The notes under the pieces are model-generated. The model saw only the letters and a list, made by a program, of their open reading frames with translations, was not told the DNA's origin and ran no database searches. Shown here piece by piece: positions 11,565-22,633 of a DNA stretch of 64,000 nucleotides. Every line of letters starts with the position of its first letter. Positions within the stretch are counted from its first letter, which is position 1. The DNA comes from Stomoxys calcitrans (lineage: Eukaryota > Arthropoda > Insecta > Diptera > Muscidae), in assembly GCF_963082655.1 (NCBI RefSeq), contig NC_081552.1:123232458-123296457 (forward strand), written 5' to 3'. The position numbers and the translations under genes were made by a program.

Positions 11565-11689
11565 TTTTATATATAGAGCGCACAACAAGCCGATTACTGG
11601 TTATGGTGTTTGTCCATAGTGGCATGGGGCGAAATAATATCTGCACCCTCTTTTCAACCTAACCACCACCTCACGGGGAAATGAAATGA

Positions 11690-11798
11690 GTCAAATTGGC
11701 CCACATTCGTTTTACACGTGAAGAGGTTCTAGTCCAATTGAATGTCATCTGCAAGTCCCTTTCGGCCCTTATGCATAGATGATTCGGATCCTTATATA
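11690..11798 (-). pseudogene. Non-LTR reverse transcriptase fragment
   Basis: On the minus strand it translates to KDPNHLCIRAERDLQMTFNW, matching RKDPNQLCRRAERVLHMAYDW of the element at 16160-16260. This piece lies in the opposite orientation to the adjoining 3' tail, so the retroelement here is rearranged. Confidence 0.65.
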
Positions 11799-12041
11799 AA
11801 GGGTGATTTTTAGCTATTATCTTTTAGGGAAAACTGGTTTCAACAGCTTATGCACGTTTCGTGTTTTGACTCACTGTCACACATCTCCAGTTTGATCTAT
11901 AATTCAACCATGCATCGTCTTACAAACGAACAACGCTTGCAAATTATTTTACCCACCACCATAGGGTGGGCATATACTAATCTAGTCATTCCGTTTGTAA
12001 CACCTCGAAATATTCGTCTAACACCCAATAAAGTGTATATA

Positions 12042-13347
12042 AAGGGTGATTTTTTTGAGGTTAGGATTTTCATGCATTAGTATTTGACAGATCACGTGGG
12101 ATTTCAGACATGGTGTCAAAGAGAAAGATGCTCAGTATGCTTTGACATTTCATCATGAATAGACTTACTAACGAGCAACGCTTGCAAATCATTGAATTTT
12201 ATTACCAAAATCAGTGTTCGGTTCGAAATGTGTTTCGCGCTTTACGTCCGATTTATGGTCTACATAATCGACCAAGTGAGCAAACAATTAATGCGATTGT
12301 GACCAAGTTTCGCACTCAGTTTACTTTATTGGACATTAAACCAACCACACGAATGCGTACAGTGCGTACAGAAGAGAATATTGCGTCTGTTTCTGAGAGT
12401 GTTGCTGAAGACCGTGAAATGTCCATTCGTCGCCGTTCGCAGCAATTGGGTTTGTGTTATTCGACCACATGGAAGATTTTACGCAAAGATCTTGGTGTAA
12501 AACCGTATAAAATACAGCTCGTGCAAGAACTGAAGCCGAACGATCTGCCACAACGTCGAATTTTCAGTGAATGGGCCCTAGAAAAGTTGGCAGAAAATCC
12601 GCTTTTTTATCGACAAATTTTGTTCAGCGATGAGGCTCATTTCTGGTTGAATGGCTACGTAAATAAGCAAAATTGCCGCATTTGGAGTGAAGAGCAACCA
12701 GAAGCCGTTCAAGAACTGCCCATGCATCCCGAAAAATGCACTGTTTGGTGTGGTTTGTACGCTGGTGGAATCATTGGACCGTATTTTTTCAAAGATGCTG
12801 TTGGACGCAACGTTACGGTGAATGGCGATCGCTATCGTTCGATGCTAACAAACTTTTTGTTGCCAAAAATGGAAGAACTGAACTTGGTTGACATGTGGTT
12901 TCAACAAGATGGCGCTACATGCCACACAGCTCGCGATTCTATGGCCATTTTGAGGGAAAACTTCGGAGAACAATTCATCTCAAGAAATGGACCGGTAAGT
13001 TCGCCACCAAGATCATGCGATTTGACGCCTTTAGACTATTTTTTGTGGGGCTACGTCAAGTCTAAAGTCTACAGAAATAAGCCAGCAACTATTCCAGCTT
13101 TGGAAGACAACATTTCCGAAGAAATTCGGGCTATTCCGGCCGAAATGCTCGAAAAAGTTGCCCATAATTGGACTTTCCGAATGGACCACCTAAGACGCAG
13201 CCGCGGTCAACATTTAAATGAAATTATCTTCAAAAAGTAAATGTCATGGACCAATCTAACGTTTCAAATAAAGAACCGATGAGATTTTGCAAATTTTAGG
13301 CGTTTTTTTTAAAAAAAAAGTTATCAAGCTCTTAACAAATCACTCTT
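12042..13347 (+). mobile_element. Nearly intact DD41D (rosa-like) Tc1/mariner transposon
   Basis: Flanked by TA on both sides (12040-12041 and 13348-13349). Short terminal inverted repeats AAGGGTGATTT / AAGAGTGATTT. Length 1306 bp with one uninterrupted transposase ORF. The unoccupied paralogous site at about 47855 reads straight through, confirming the boundaries. It is the youngest insertion in this nest. Confidence 0.88.
12155..13240 (+). CDS. DD41D Tc1/mariner transposase (361 aa)
   Basis: Cuts and pastes its own transposon at TA dinucleotides in the nucleus. Residues 1-60 form a helix-turn-helix DNA-binding region (RLTNEQRLQIIEFYYQN, DUF4817-like), with a second HTH-like stretch near residues 90-125 (RRRSQQLGLCYSTTWKIL). 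The catalytic domain has D1 in FSDEAHFWLNG, D2 in WFQQDGATCHTA and D3 in CDLTPLDYFLWG. Counting 41 residues between the second and third Asp gives DD41D, the rosa-type group. The ATG in TTCATCATGAATAG opens the ORF and it ends in EIIFKK. The reading frame is complete, so it could be functional. One deviation: SSPPRSCD where WPPRS is usual. No intron is needed. Confidence 0.9.
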   Translation: MNRLTNEQRLQIIEFYYQNQCSVRNVFRALRPIYGLHNRPSEQTINAIVTKFRTQFTLLDIKPTTRMRTVRTEENIASVSESVAEDREMSIRRRSQQLGLCYSTTWKILRKDLGVKPYKIQLVQELKPNDLPQRRIFSEWALEKLAENPLFYRQILFSDEAHFWLNGYVNKQNCRIWSEEQPEAVQELPMHPEKCTVWCGLYAGGIIGPYFFKDAVGRNVTVNGDRYRSMLTNFLLPKMEELNLVDMWFQQDGATCHTARDSMAILRENFGEQFISRNGPVSSPPRSCDLTPLDYFLWGYVKSKVYRNKPATIPALEDNISEEIRAIPAEMLEKVAHNWTFRMDHLRRSRGQHLNEIIFKK

Positions 13348-13850
13348 TATATATATTCTTGATCCTCTCGACATTCTGAGTCCATCTAGCCATGCCCATC
13401 TATCGAAATCACGATAGAGGCCCAACGCGTAAAGCTAGCCGCTTAACATTTTGCACAAATACTTAATATCGATATAGGTTGTTGGGGATTGCAAATGAGC
13501 AATATCGGTTCAGATTTAGATATAGCACGCTTTTACTTGTTGAATTTTATTATCAGTTTTTTTTAACACTTTTTATTGAAACACTTTTTTATCGAAAAAT
13601 TGTGTTCAGTGAAGAAGTTCATTTGGTTCAATAAGCAGAATTGTCGATTTTTAAGTAAAGATCAGTCAGAAGCATTGCAACAGCTACCAATACGTTCAGA
13701 AAAAGTCACGGTTTTTGGGCTGGTGGCATCATTGGACCGTACTTCTTCAAAGATGATGCGAATCGTAACGTAACTGTAAATGGTAAGCGCTATCATCAGA
13801 TGATATCCTTTTTTTGCCCAAAATACAAGAGCTTGTCCACCAGTTCCTTA

Positions 13851-14122
13851 CACTCAAAAAAAAGTTTAATCAAACTTAAAGATTTTGTCCTTAATTTTAG
13901 GATTTTGGTAATAATTTCAAGCCAAATAAATGCAACTTATACTCAAGTACAAGTGTAGCGTCCTAGTATAAAAGACGTAGCGTAGATATAAACCAAATGC
14001 ATAAACAAATGCATGAATCCATAACACAAAGAAATGAATGCTAACATCAAGGTTTTTTGCATTTGAAACTAAAGGATATGCCGAATTTAATTAACGGTAT
14101 AAGTCTCTTAATTCAAACCAAA
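13851..14122. other. Unassigned spacer
   Basis: AT-rich non-coding DNA starting ACACTCAAAAAAAAGTTTAA. It contains TACTCAAGTACAAGTGTAGC and an A-rich stretch; no gene seen. Confidence 0.35.
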
Positions 14123-14580
14123 ACAAATAAAAGCTAAGTTAGGCAGGGCCGAATCTTGGGAACCCACCACCATGGGTTCTGCTAAAATGTGAGAGCTTTA
14201 TCTGGTTATTGACCGACTTGGACCGTACTGGGCACAGTTGTTGGAAGTCATAACAGAACACTATGTGCAAATCAGGAAGTCAAATCGGGAGATCAGTTTA
14301 TGTGGGAGCTATATCTAAATTTATACCGATCATTTGCAATCCCCAACGACCCACAGCAATATTAAGTATCCGTGCAAAATTTCAAGCGGCTAGCTTGACG
14401 AGTTCGACCGCTATCGTGATTTCGACAGAAGGTCGGACGGACTGACATGGCTAGATCGAATCAGAATGTCGAGCCGATCCAGAATATATATACTTTATGG
14501 GGTCGCTGTTCAATATTTCGAAGTGTTACAAACGGAATGACTAGATAAGTACACCCCCTCATCCCTTTGTGATTGATATA
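14123..14580 (+). mobile_element. Short, old DINE-1-like element (A8)
   Basis: Begins ACAAATAAAAGCTAAGTTAG, a decayed GC palindrome (GGCAGGGCCGAA) and ACCCACCACCATGGG. One internal unit, a brief GACGGACTGACATGGCTAG core, and a decayed end (CATCCCTTTGTGATTGATATA). Diverged from the other copies, so older. Confidence 0.65.
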
Positions 14581-14799
14581 AAAACCATTTGTTGACACAA
14601 CACTAGAAAGAGCAAATTTTCGTTTCCATATTTTGCCTAGCTAGTCAAAATGCCTAACTTGATGTGAAGGTGAAAAACTTAAACTTATTAAATTTGATGT
14701 TTTTATTAATACCTACGAAATACCAGAAATTTAATTACTGAAATAAAAAATATATAAATATTACCTATATAAACTTTAACTACCTTTGACTCTCCGACT

Positions 14800-17500
14800 C
14801 CGCCACCTATGTCGGAGATGCAACGGTTGGTAAGGAAAGCTAAACGGGCAGGAAATAAGGTACTTATAGGATACAATGCAAACTCTCACCATATTTTGTG
14901 GGGTAGTATCGACATTAATAAGCGGGACCTGGCCCTGACAGAATTCTTGAATACCCTCCCTAGGAGGAGGTAATAGATGTGACAATATGTTCGGAAATCT
15001 TATCGATGAGATTCAGGATTGGAGAGTCTCCATGAAACACTCCTTCTCTGACCATCGCTACATTAGGTTTAGAATAGCGCGGATAGCGCCTAATCCGATA
15101 AGCTTCCGTAATAAGCTGAAAACTAACTGACCAGAATTCGGAAGACTACTCAGAAAAAGACTTGGGCACGATAATTTAGTTTATTCAAGCATAGGAGACA
15201 TTGACGACAATGTCAACAGGATTACGACAGTACTGGTGGAGCCCTTCGAAGATAATTATCCTCTACGAGAAAAGAAATCAGCCCAAGAAAAGCTCTGGAT
15301 GACCGGGGAGATTCGCAACTTTCTTAAAGACGCAGACAGAGCACGTCCTAAAAAGCGGACGTATTTTGAGATGTGTATTACCCACTGCTCAAAGAATACA
15401 ATAAGATTACCAGAGCGGCAAAGTGTGCCTCCTGGAAGCTTTTCTGCGAACAGTTCGATAGTGTTAATAACGCCGACAAGATAAAAAAGTTTCTCTCAAA
15501 AACCCATGTCCAAACCGAAACGTTAGTAGATGACATAGAAGTGAGAGCAGAGACAACGGAGGACATGTTGAGACTCTTGATGAAAACGCATTTTCAAAAA
15601 GATACGACGGACCTCACGCAGACACTGGAATCTTGGAATAATGACGTTGATCGAAGGTTTAAAATAACCGAATTTATGGTGAAGGAATCCTTGAGGAGCT
15701 TCAAACCATTAAGGTCACCGGGACCTGATGGAATATTTCCGGCGTTCCTACAAATGGAGGCCGACTACATGGCGCTCCATCTGGCCTGTATTTTCACAGC
15801 GTGCAATTCCGTAATAATGTGACTTGCATATACTCCGAAAGCTTGGCAGGAGGCAAGGTTGGTGTTTATACCCAAGCCCGGCAAGGCAAGTTATGAGATA
15901 CCAAAGGCCTACATGCCTAAAAGCCTCACGTCCTTTCTACTCCAAACCATGGAACGCATTGTCAATACTATGGTAAAGAGTAGGATATCCAGCGAACTGC
16001 TTAAATACAAACAGCATGCTTATGTCAAGGGAAGGTCGGTGGAGATTGCCCTGCACGAGGTTGTGCATAAAATAGAAGAATCCTTCAATGTCAAGACGTA
16101 CACAATGGCGGTAACAGATGTCGACTGAGGAGGGATTTGAACCCGTCTGCTATGCACATGATGTTTTAATACTTCTATGGCGTAAGGATCCGAACCAGCT
16201 GTGCAGAAGGGCCGAAAGGGTCTTGCATATGGCATATGACTGGGCTAGACCCTGGGTTCTCCATGTTAACTCAGAGAAGACAGAGATATGCCTGTTCACG
16301 AGAAAGATCAAGTTGGGCCTATTTGACGCCCAGGTTTTCTCAATAAAACGTTTTCGATATTTGACAAGGTCAAATATTGCACTAGGGAGTGATCTTGGAT
16401 AGGAAACTTAATTGGAACGTACTGAGAAAGCTCACAGGCAAATGGGGCCTGAATCCGAGGATAGTCCACTGGCTCTACAGGAGCGCGTTTAGATCATTAC
16501 TTACATACACCTCAGTAGTTTGGTGGACTTCTATGGAGAAAAAGTGCAACATAAGGACCATACAACAGGTTCGGAGAATATGTACTAAAACGTGGACGTC
16601 GAGTGTGAACATCTGTACGGACAGTAAAATTGCCATAACGGCAATAACAGCCAGGACGGTAAGATCACGAACAGTCTTGGAGTGTAAGAAGGAGATTAAC
16701 GCCTTCTCTGAGGATGACACAATCCGCATCGTTTGGGTGTCGGGCCATAATGGAGTATGGGGGAATGAAAGGAAGACGATTTCGAAGTGAAGGCCAGAGA
16801 ACTGCCGTTGATAAACTTGGTTAACCCGAAGCCTTTCGGGTCGGCGCAGTTGGATTTAAGAGCGTGGGCCACAAACGCGCATGTAACAGTGTGGAACAGC
16901 GATCCGGGTGATCCGGATCGTGAGAGGACGAGGCTATAACTGAAAGGAAATAAAAAGGGGGTCAGTATAGTTTTTGATGTCATAACGGGACATATAGGAC
17001 TACGAGCTCACTTATGCACAATTGGTGTGGCATGTGAAGTCATGTGGGGATGACGATGAGATATTGGAAAATTACCTATGTCATTGTCTGAATCGGTCTA
17101 TAGCCCGATACAGCTCCCATATAAATCGATCTCTCTATTTTAGTTCTTGAGCCCCCAAAGGGCGCAATTCTCATTCGAATTGGCTGACATTTTACACTGG
17201 TCTCCAACATATAATTTAATTGTGGTCAAAACCGGACCATATCTTGATATCGTTTTAATAGCAGAGCAACTCTTTTCTTATATCCTTTTTTTTGCTAAGA
17301 AGAGATGCCGGGAAAAGAACTCGACAAATGCGATCCATGGTGGAGGGTATATAAGATTCGGCCCTGCCGAACTTTGCACGCTTTTACTTGTTTTTGTATT
17401 AAGAGCGCAGAACAAGCCGATTACAGGCTTAGGTGTATGTCTATAGTGCCATGGGGCAGATTAATATCTGCACCCTCTTTTAACCTTTCCCAACCTACAA
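14800..17500 (+). pseudogene. Degenerate non-LTR retrotransposon (endonuclease-RT-RNase H; I/LOA/Jockey-like)
   Basis: Pieces of one element in order across frames. Endonuclease C-terminus: VIDVTICSEI, then a SFSDHRYIRF motif, to about 15075. A linker follows (KLWMTGEIRNFLKDADRARP). RT: RSPGPDGIFPAFLQ at about 15710, VFIPKPGKASYEIPKAYMP, QHAYVKGRSVEIALHEVV, and motif A VTDVD at 16110. Then a deletion, and motif C as YAHDV instead of YADD at about 16152. RNase H: ICTDSKIAI and WVSGHNGVWGNE at about 16735. The C-terminal tail is cut at about 17086 by a DINE fragment, with 3' UTR at 17392-17500. Frameshifts, the missing RT segment and the lost catalytic Asp make it dead. RNase H presence argues for the I/LOA side, but the clade is not certain. 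Confidence 0.8.
17087..17391 (-). mobile_element. 5'-end fragment of family-A DINE (A9)
   Basis: Starts within the element (TCTGAATCGGTCTATAGCCCG) and runs out to the palindrome (TTCGGCCCTGCCGAA) and ACTTGT. It splits the retroelement tail. The 3' half of the DINE is absent. Confidence 0.75.
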
Positions 17501-17616
17501 AATATATGAACTCTTCTTAGTCACTTTAATTGATTTGCTTTTTCTAGTGTTAAATTATTGCAATAAATCAGTACTTTGCCCAATTCCACGTTACGAGAAA
17601 CACGTTATGAGTAATA

Positions 17617-18925
17617 ACAAGTAAGAGCGTGCTAAGTTCGGCCGGGCCGAATCTTATATACCCTCCACCATTGATCGCATATGTCGAGTTCTATGCGCGG
17701 TATCTCTTTTTAGACAAACATAGATTTGTTATGCTATTGGACCTATATCAAGTTATAGTCCGATTCGGCCCATAAATGAATGCTGAACATTGTAGAAGTC
17801 ATTGTGAAATATTTCAGTTCATTCGGATAAGAATTGCGCCTTGTAGAGGCTCAAGAAGCAAAATCGGGAGATAGGTTTATATGGGAGCTGTATCAAGCTA
17901 TTGATCGATTCTGACTATGTTATACACGTATGTTGAAGGTCATGAGAGAAACCGTTGTACAAAATTTCAGCCAAATCGGATGAGAATTGCGCCCTCTAGA
18001 GATTCAAGAAGGTAAGATCCCAGATCGGTTTATATGGCAGCTATATCAGGTTATGTACCGATTTGCGCGATACTAAGCACAGTTATTGGAAGTCATAACA
18101 AAACATATCATGCAAAATTTCAGCCAAATCAGATGAAAATTGCGCGCTCTATTGGCTAAAGAAGTCAAGATCCAAGATCGGTTTATATGACAGCAATCAA
18201 TCATACTTAACACAGTTGTTGGAAGTGATACCAAAACACTACGCGCAAAATTTCAATTAAATCGGACGAGAATTGCGCACTCTATAGGCTCAAGACCCTA
18301 GATCGGTTTATATGGCAGCTATATCAAAACATGGACCGATTTGGCCCATTTACAATACCAGTATTTGTGCAAAATTTCAAGCCGCTAGCTTTACTCCTTC
18401 TGTCGAAAGCACGCTAACTTTCGAAGGAGTAAAGCTAGCCGCTTGAAATTTTGCACAAGTACTTTTTATTAGCGTAGATCAATTGGGATTGTAAAGGGGC
18501 CATATCGGTCCATGTTTTGATATAGCTGCCATATAAACCGATCTGGGCTCTTTATTTCTTGAGCCTCTAGAGAGCGCAACTCTCATCCGATTTGGCTGAA
18601 ATTTTGTACAACGGTTTCTCTCATGACCTTCAACATACGTGTATAACATAGTCAGAATCGATCAATAGCTTGATACAGCTCCCATATAAACCTATCTCCC
18701 GATTTTGCTTCTTGAGCCCCTACAAGGCGCAATTCCTATCCGAATGAACTGAAATATTACACAATGACTTCTACAATGTTCAGCATTCATTTATGGGCCG
18801 AATCGGACTATAACTTGATATAGGTCCAATAGCATAACAGTTCTTATTAAATATTCTATGTTTGTCTAAAAAGAGATACCGCGCATAGAACTCGACAAAT
18901 GCGAACTTAGCACGCTTTTAATTGG
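17617..18925. mobile_element. Palindromic DINE dimer, family A (A10 plus/minus)
   Basis: A plus half (17617-18400: ACAAGTAAGAGCGTGC, GC palindrome, TATACCCTCCACCATTG, internal units) is joined at TTACTCCTTC/TGTCGAAAG to a minus half (18401-18925) of the same subfamily (GTATAACATAGTCAGAATCG, CGCGCATAGAACTCGAC). Both outer ends are 5' ends; microsatellite, core and stem-loop are lost. The right end is trimmed (CTTTTAATTGG) and abuts A11. Confidence 0.8.
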
Positions 18926-18929
18926 TTTT

Positions 18930-20894
18930 TATACCCTCCACCATAAGATGGGGGGTATACTAATTTCGTCATTCTGTTTGTAACTACTCGAAATATTCGT
19001 CTGAGACCCCATAAAGTATATATATTCTTGATCGTCGTGACATTTTATGTCGATCTAGCCATGTCCGTCCGTCTGTCCGTCCGTCCGTCCGTCCGTCCGT
19101 CCGTCCGTCCGTCCGTCCGTCTGTCTGTCGAAAGCACGCTAACTTCCGAAGGAGTTAAGCTAGCCGCTTGAAATTTTGCACAAATACTTCTTATTAGTGT
19201 AGGTCGGTTGGTATTGTAAATGGGCCATATCGGTCCATGTTTTGATATAGCTGCCATATAAACCGATCTTGGGTCTTGACTTCTTGAGCCTCTAGAGTGC
19301 GCAATTCTTATCCGATTGGAATGAAATTTTGCACGACGTGTTTTGTTATTATGTCCAACAATTGCGCGAAGTATAGTTCAAATCGGTTCATAACCTGATA
19401 TAGCTGCCATATAAACCGATCTTGGGTCTTGACTTCTTGAGCCTCTATCGTGCGCAATTCTTATCCGATCAGAATGAAATTTTGCACGACGTGTTTTGTT
19501 ATTATGTCCAACAGCTGTGCCAAGTATGGTTCAAATCGGTTCATAACCTGATATAGCTGCCATATAAACCGATCTTGGGTCTTGACTTTTTGAGCCTCTA
19601 GAGTGCGCAATTCTTATCCGATTGGAATGAAATTTTGCACGACGTGTTTTGTTATTATATCCAACAATTGTGCCAAGTATGGTTCAAATCGGCCCATAAC
19701 CTGATATAGCTGCCATATAAACCGATCTTGGGGTCTTGACTTCTTGAGCCTCTAGAGAGCGCAATTCTTATCCGAATGGAATGGAATTTCGCACGACGTG
19801 TTTTGTTATGAACTGCGCGAAGTATAGTTCAAATCGGTTCATAACCTGATATAGCTGCCATATAAACCGATCTTGGGTCTTGACTTCTTGAGCCTCTATC
19901 GTGCGCAATTCTTATCCGATCAGAATGAAATTTTGCACGACGTGTTTTGTTATTATGTCCAACAGCTGTGCCAAGTATGGTTCAAATCGGTTCATAACCT
20001 GATATAGCTGCCATATAAACCGATCTTGGGTCTTGACTTTTTGAGCCTCTAGAGTGCGCAATTCTTATCCGATTGAAATGAAATTTTGCACGACCTGTTT
20101 TGTTATTATATCCAACAACTGTGCCAAGTATGGTTGAAATCGGTTCATAACCTGATATAGCTGCCATATAAACCGATCTTGGGTCTTGACTTCTTGAGCC
20201 TCTAGAGGGAACAATTCTTATCCGATTTGAATGAATTTATGCCCGAAGTATTTCGTTATGATATCCAACAACTGTGCCAAGTATGGTTGAAATCGGTCCA
20301 TAACCTGATATAGCTGTCATACAAACAGATCTGGGGATTTGACTTCTTGAGCTTTTAGAGGGCGCAATTCCTATCCGATTTGGCTGAAATTTTGCATGAC
20401 GTATTTTTTTTTTACTTTCAACAACTGTGTCAAATAAGGTTCAAATCGGTTCATAACCTGATATAGCTTCCATATAAACCGATCTGGGATCTTGACTTCT
20501 TCACCCTTAGAGGTCGCAATTATTATCCGATATGCCTGAAATTTTGTACGATGGATCCTCTCATGACCATCAACAAACGTATTTATTATGGTCTGAATCG
20601 GTCTATAGCCCGATACAGACCCCGTATAAATCGTTCTCTCTATTTTACTTCGTGAGCCCCAATGGGCGCAATTCTTATACGAATTGGCTGAAATTTTACA
20701 CAGGTCTCCAACATATAATTTAATTGTGGTCCGAACCGGACCATATCTTGATATCGTTTTAATAGCAGAGCAACTCTTTTCTTATATCCTTTTCTGCCTA
20801 AGAAGAGATGCCGGGAAAAGAACTCGACACATGCGATCCATGGTGGAGGGTATATAAGATTCGGCCCGGCCGAACTTAGCACGCTTTTACTTGT
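18930..20894 (-). mobile_element. Full-length family-A DINE (A11), expanded tandem units
   Basis: TATACCC start and ACTTGT end with an intact palindrome. It shares private changes with A1 (for example CTTCACCCTTAGAGG and AGCTTCCATAT), so the two are sister copies. The block containing GCCTCTATCGTGCGC occurs twice (19441 and 19892), an offset of 451 bp, so about three units were duplicated relative to A1. GTCC microsatellite at about 19065-19130. Confidence 0.85.
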
Positions 20895-21034
20895 TTTTAT
20901 TCGGATTTATGAATATACCTATCAGAGAATTGCATGAGATCCTAAATTTGGCACTCAAATGCCACTTGTGCCAAAGCAAGTGCCTGTTATGCATGCCACA
21001 TCAAAACAATGAAAGCTGGAAACGCTCTTCATAT
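20895..21034 (+). repeat. 140-bp segment duplicated at 49824-49958
   Basis: From ATTCGGATTTATGAATATAC to GCTCTTCATAT the two copies differ at about one base. In both places it directly follows the 5' end of an inverted DINE. No domain is recognisable in it. Confidence 0.75.
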
Positions 21035-21161
21035 CAAAGGGCGTAAGATCTAATACAAGAGAGGGTTTCTTCTTTGTCTTCCCCGTGTCGTAAAATAACT
21101 CGCGTTAAATACACAACATTTTCAATTCCAATTGGAATCACTTTGGGGGTTGCAACATTTT
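21035..21161. other. Short unassigned spacer
   Basis: Unique-looking sequence between the duplicated segment and DINE A12; nothing recognised. Confidence 0.4.
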
Positions 21162-22530
21162 TATACCCTCCACCATAAGATGGGGGGTATACTAATTTCG
21201 TCATTCTGTTTGTAACTACTCGAAATATTCGTCTGAGACCCCATAAAATATATATATTCTTGATCGTCGTGAAATTTCATGTCGATCTAGCCATGTCCGT
21301 CCGTCTGTCCGTCCGTCCGTCCGTCCGTCCGTCCGTCCGTCCGTCCGTCTGTCTGTCGAAAGCACGCTAACTTCCGAAGGAGTAAAGCTAGACGCTTGAA
21401 ATTTTGCACAAATACTTCTTATTAGTGTAGGTCGGTTGGTATTGTAAATGGGCCATATCGGTCCATGTTTTGATATAGCTGCCATATAAACCGATCCTGG
21501 GTCTTGACTTCTTGAGCCACTAGAGTGCGCAATTCTTATCCGATTGGGATGAAATTTTGCACGACGTGTTCTGTAATGACATCCAACAACTGTGATAAGT
21601 ATGGTTCAAATCGGTCCATAACCTGATATAGCTGCCATATAAACCGATCTTGGGTCTTGACTTCTTGAGCCTCTAGAGTGCGCAATTCTTATCCGATTGG
21701 AATGAAATTTTGCACGACGTGTTTTGTTATTATATCCAACAACTGTGCCAAGTATGGTTCAAATCGGTTCATAACCTGATATAGCTGCCATGTACACCGA
21801 TCTGGGGTCTTGACTTCTTGAGCCTCTAGAGTACGCAATTCTTATCCGATTGGGATGAAATTTTGCACGACGTGTTTTGTTATGACATCCAACAACTGTG
21901 CCAAGTATGGTTTAAATCGGTCCATAACCTGATATAGCTGTCATATGAGCCGATCTTGGGTCTTGACTTCTTGAGCCTCTAGAGTGCGCAATTCTTATCC
22001 GATTGGAATGAAATCTTGCACGACGTGTTTTGTTACGATATGCAACAACTGTGCCAAGTATGGTTGAAATCGGTCCATAACCTTATATAGCTGTCATATA
22101 AACCGATCTTGGGTCTTGACTTCTTGAGCCTCTAGAGGGCGCAATTCTTATCCAATTTGAATGAATTTTGGCACGTAGTATTTTGTTATGATATCCAACA
22201 ACTGTGCCAAATATGGTTCAAATCGGTTCATAACCTGATATAGCTGCCATATAAACCGATCTGGGATCTTGACTTCTTGAGCCTCTAGAGGTCGCAATTA
22301 TTATCCGATTTGCCTGAAATTTTGTACGACGGATTCTCTCATGACCATTAACATACGTGTTTATTATGGTCTGAATCGGTTTATAGCCTGATATAGCTCC
22401 CATATAAATCGATCTCTTTATTTTACTTCTTGAGCCCACAAAGGGCGCAATTCTTATTCGAATTGGCTGACATTTTACACAGGTCTCCAACATATAATTT
22501 AATTGTGGTCCAAACCGGACCATATCTTGT
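21162..22530 (-). mobile_element. Family-A DINE (A12), truncated at its 5' end
   Basis: Starts with the complete 3' stem-loop end (TATACCCTCCACCATAAG), GTCC microsatellite at about 21297-21350, and six to seven 153-bp-type units. It stops at CCGGACCATATCTTGT inside the 5' region, so it lacks the palindrome. Confidence 0.8.
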
Positions 22531-22633
22531 TTTTTTTTAATTTTCAAAATTTTGTGCCTCCTAATTTTTATGTTTCTTAATCATTCTGTTAATTTTTAAA
22601 ATCTATATCGGAAATTATTTAAAAATGTCCATC

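Larger units (their letters stand above)
11948..13540 (-). mobile_element. Short DINE (A7) inserted in copy 2 and itself split by the DD41D element
   Basis: Runs TTTACCCACCACCATAGGG ... ACTTGT. Its flanks AAATTAT / TGAATTTTAT rejoin to the uninterrupted transposon sequence, showing a T/T insertion without target duplication. The core is broken at TA by the element at 12042-13347. The paralog at 47783-47940 carries the same DINE without that interruption. Confidence 0.8.
11799..13850 (+). mobile_element. Older DD41D Tc1/mariner copy (copy 2), split and decayed
   Basis: The 5' part (11799-11947) begins AAGGGTGATTTTTAGC beside TA and encodes MHRLTNEQRLQII. A DINE (A7) then interrupts it, and it resumes at 13541 with TGAATTTTATTATCAG, exactly where the intact copy continues (EFYYQ). 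After an internal deletion the middle of the transposase follows (13560-13850: NKQNCRFLSKDQSEALQQLP, with GGIIGPYFFKDD in another frame), ending without a C-terminus. Confidence 0.75.
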
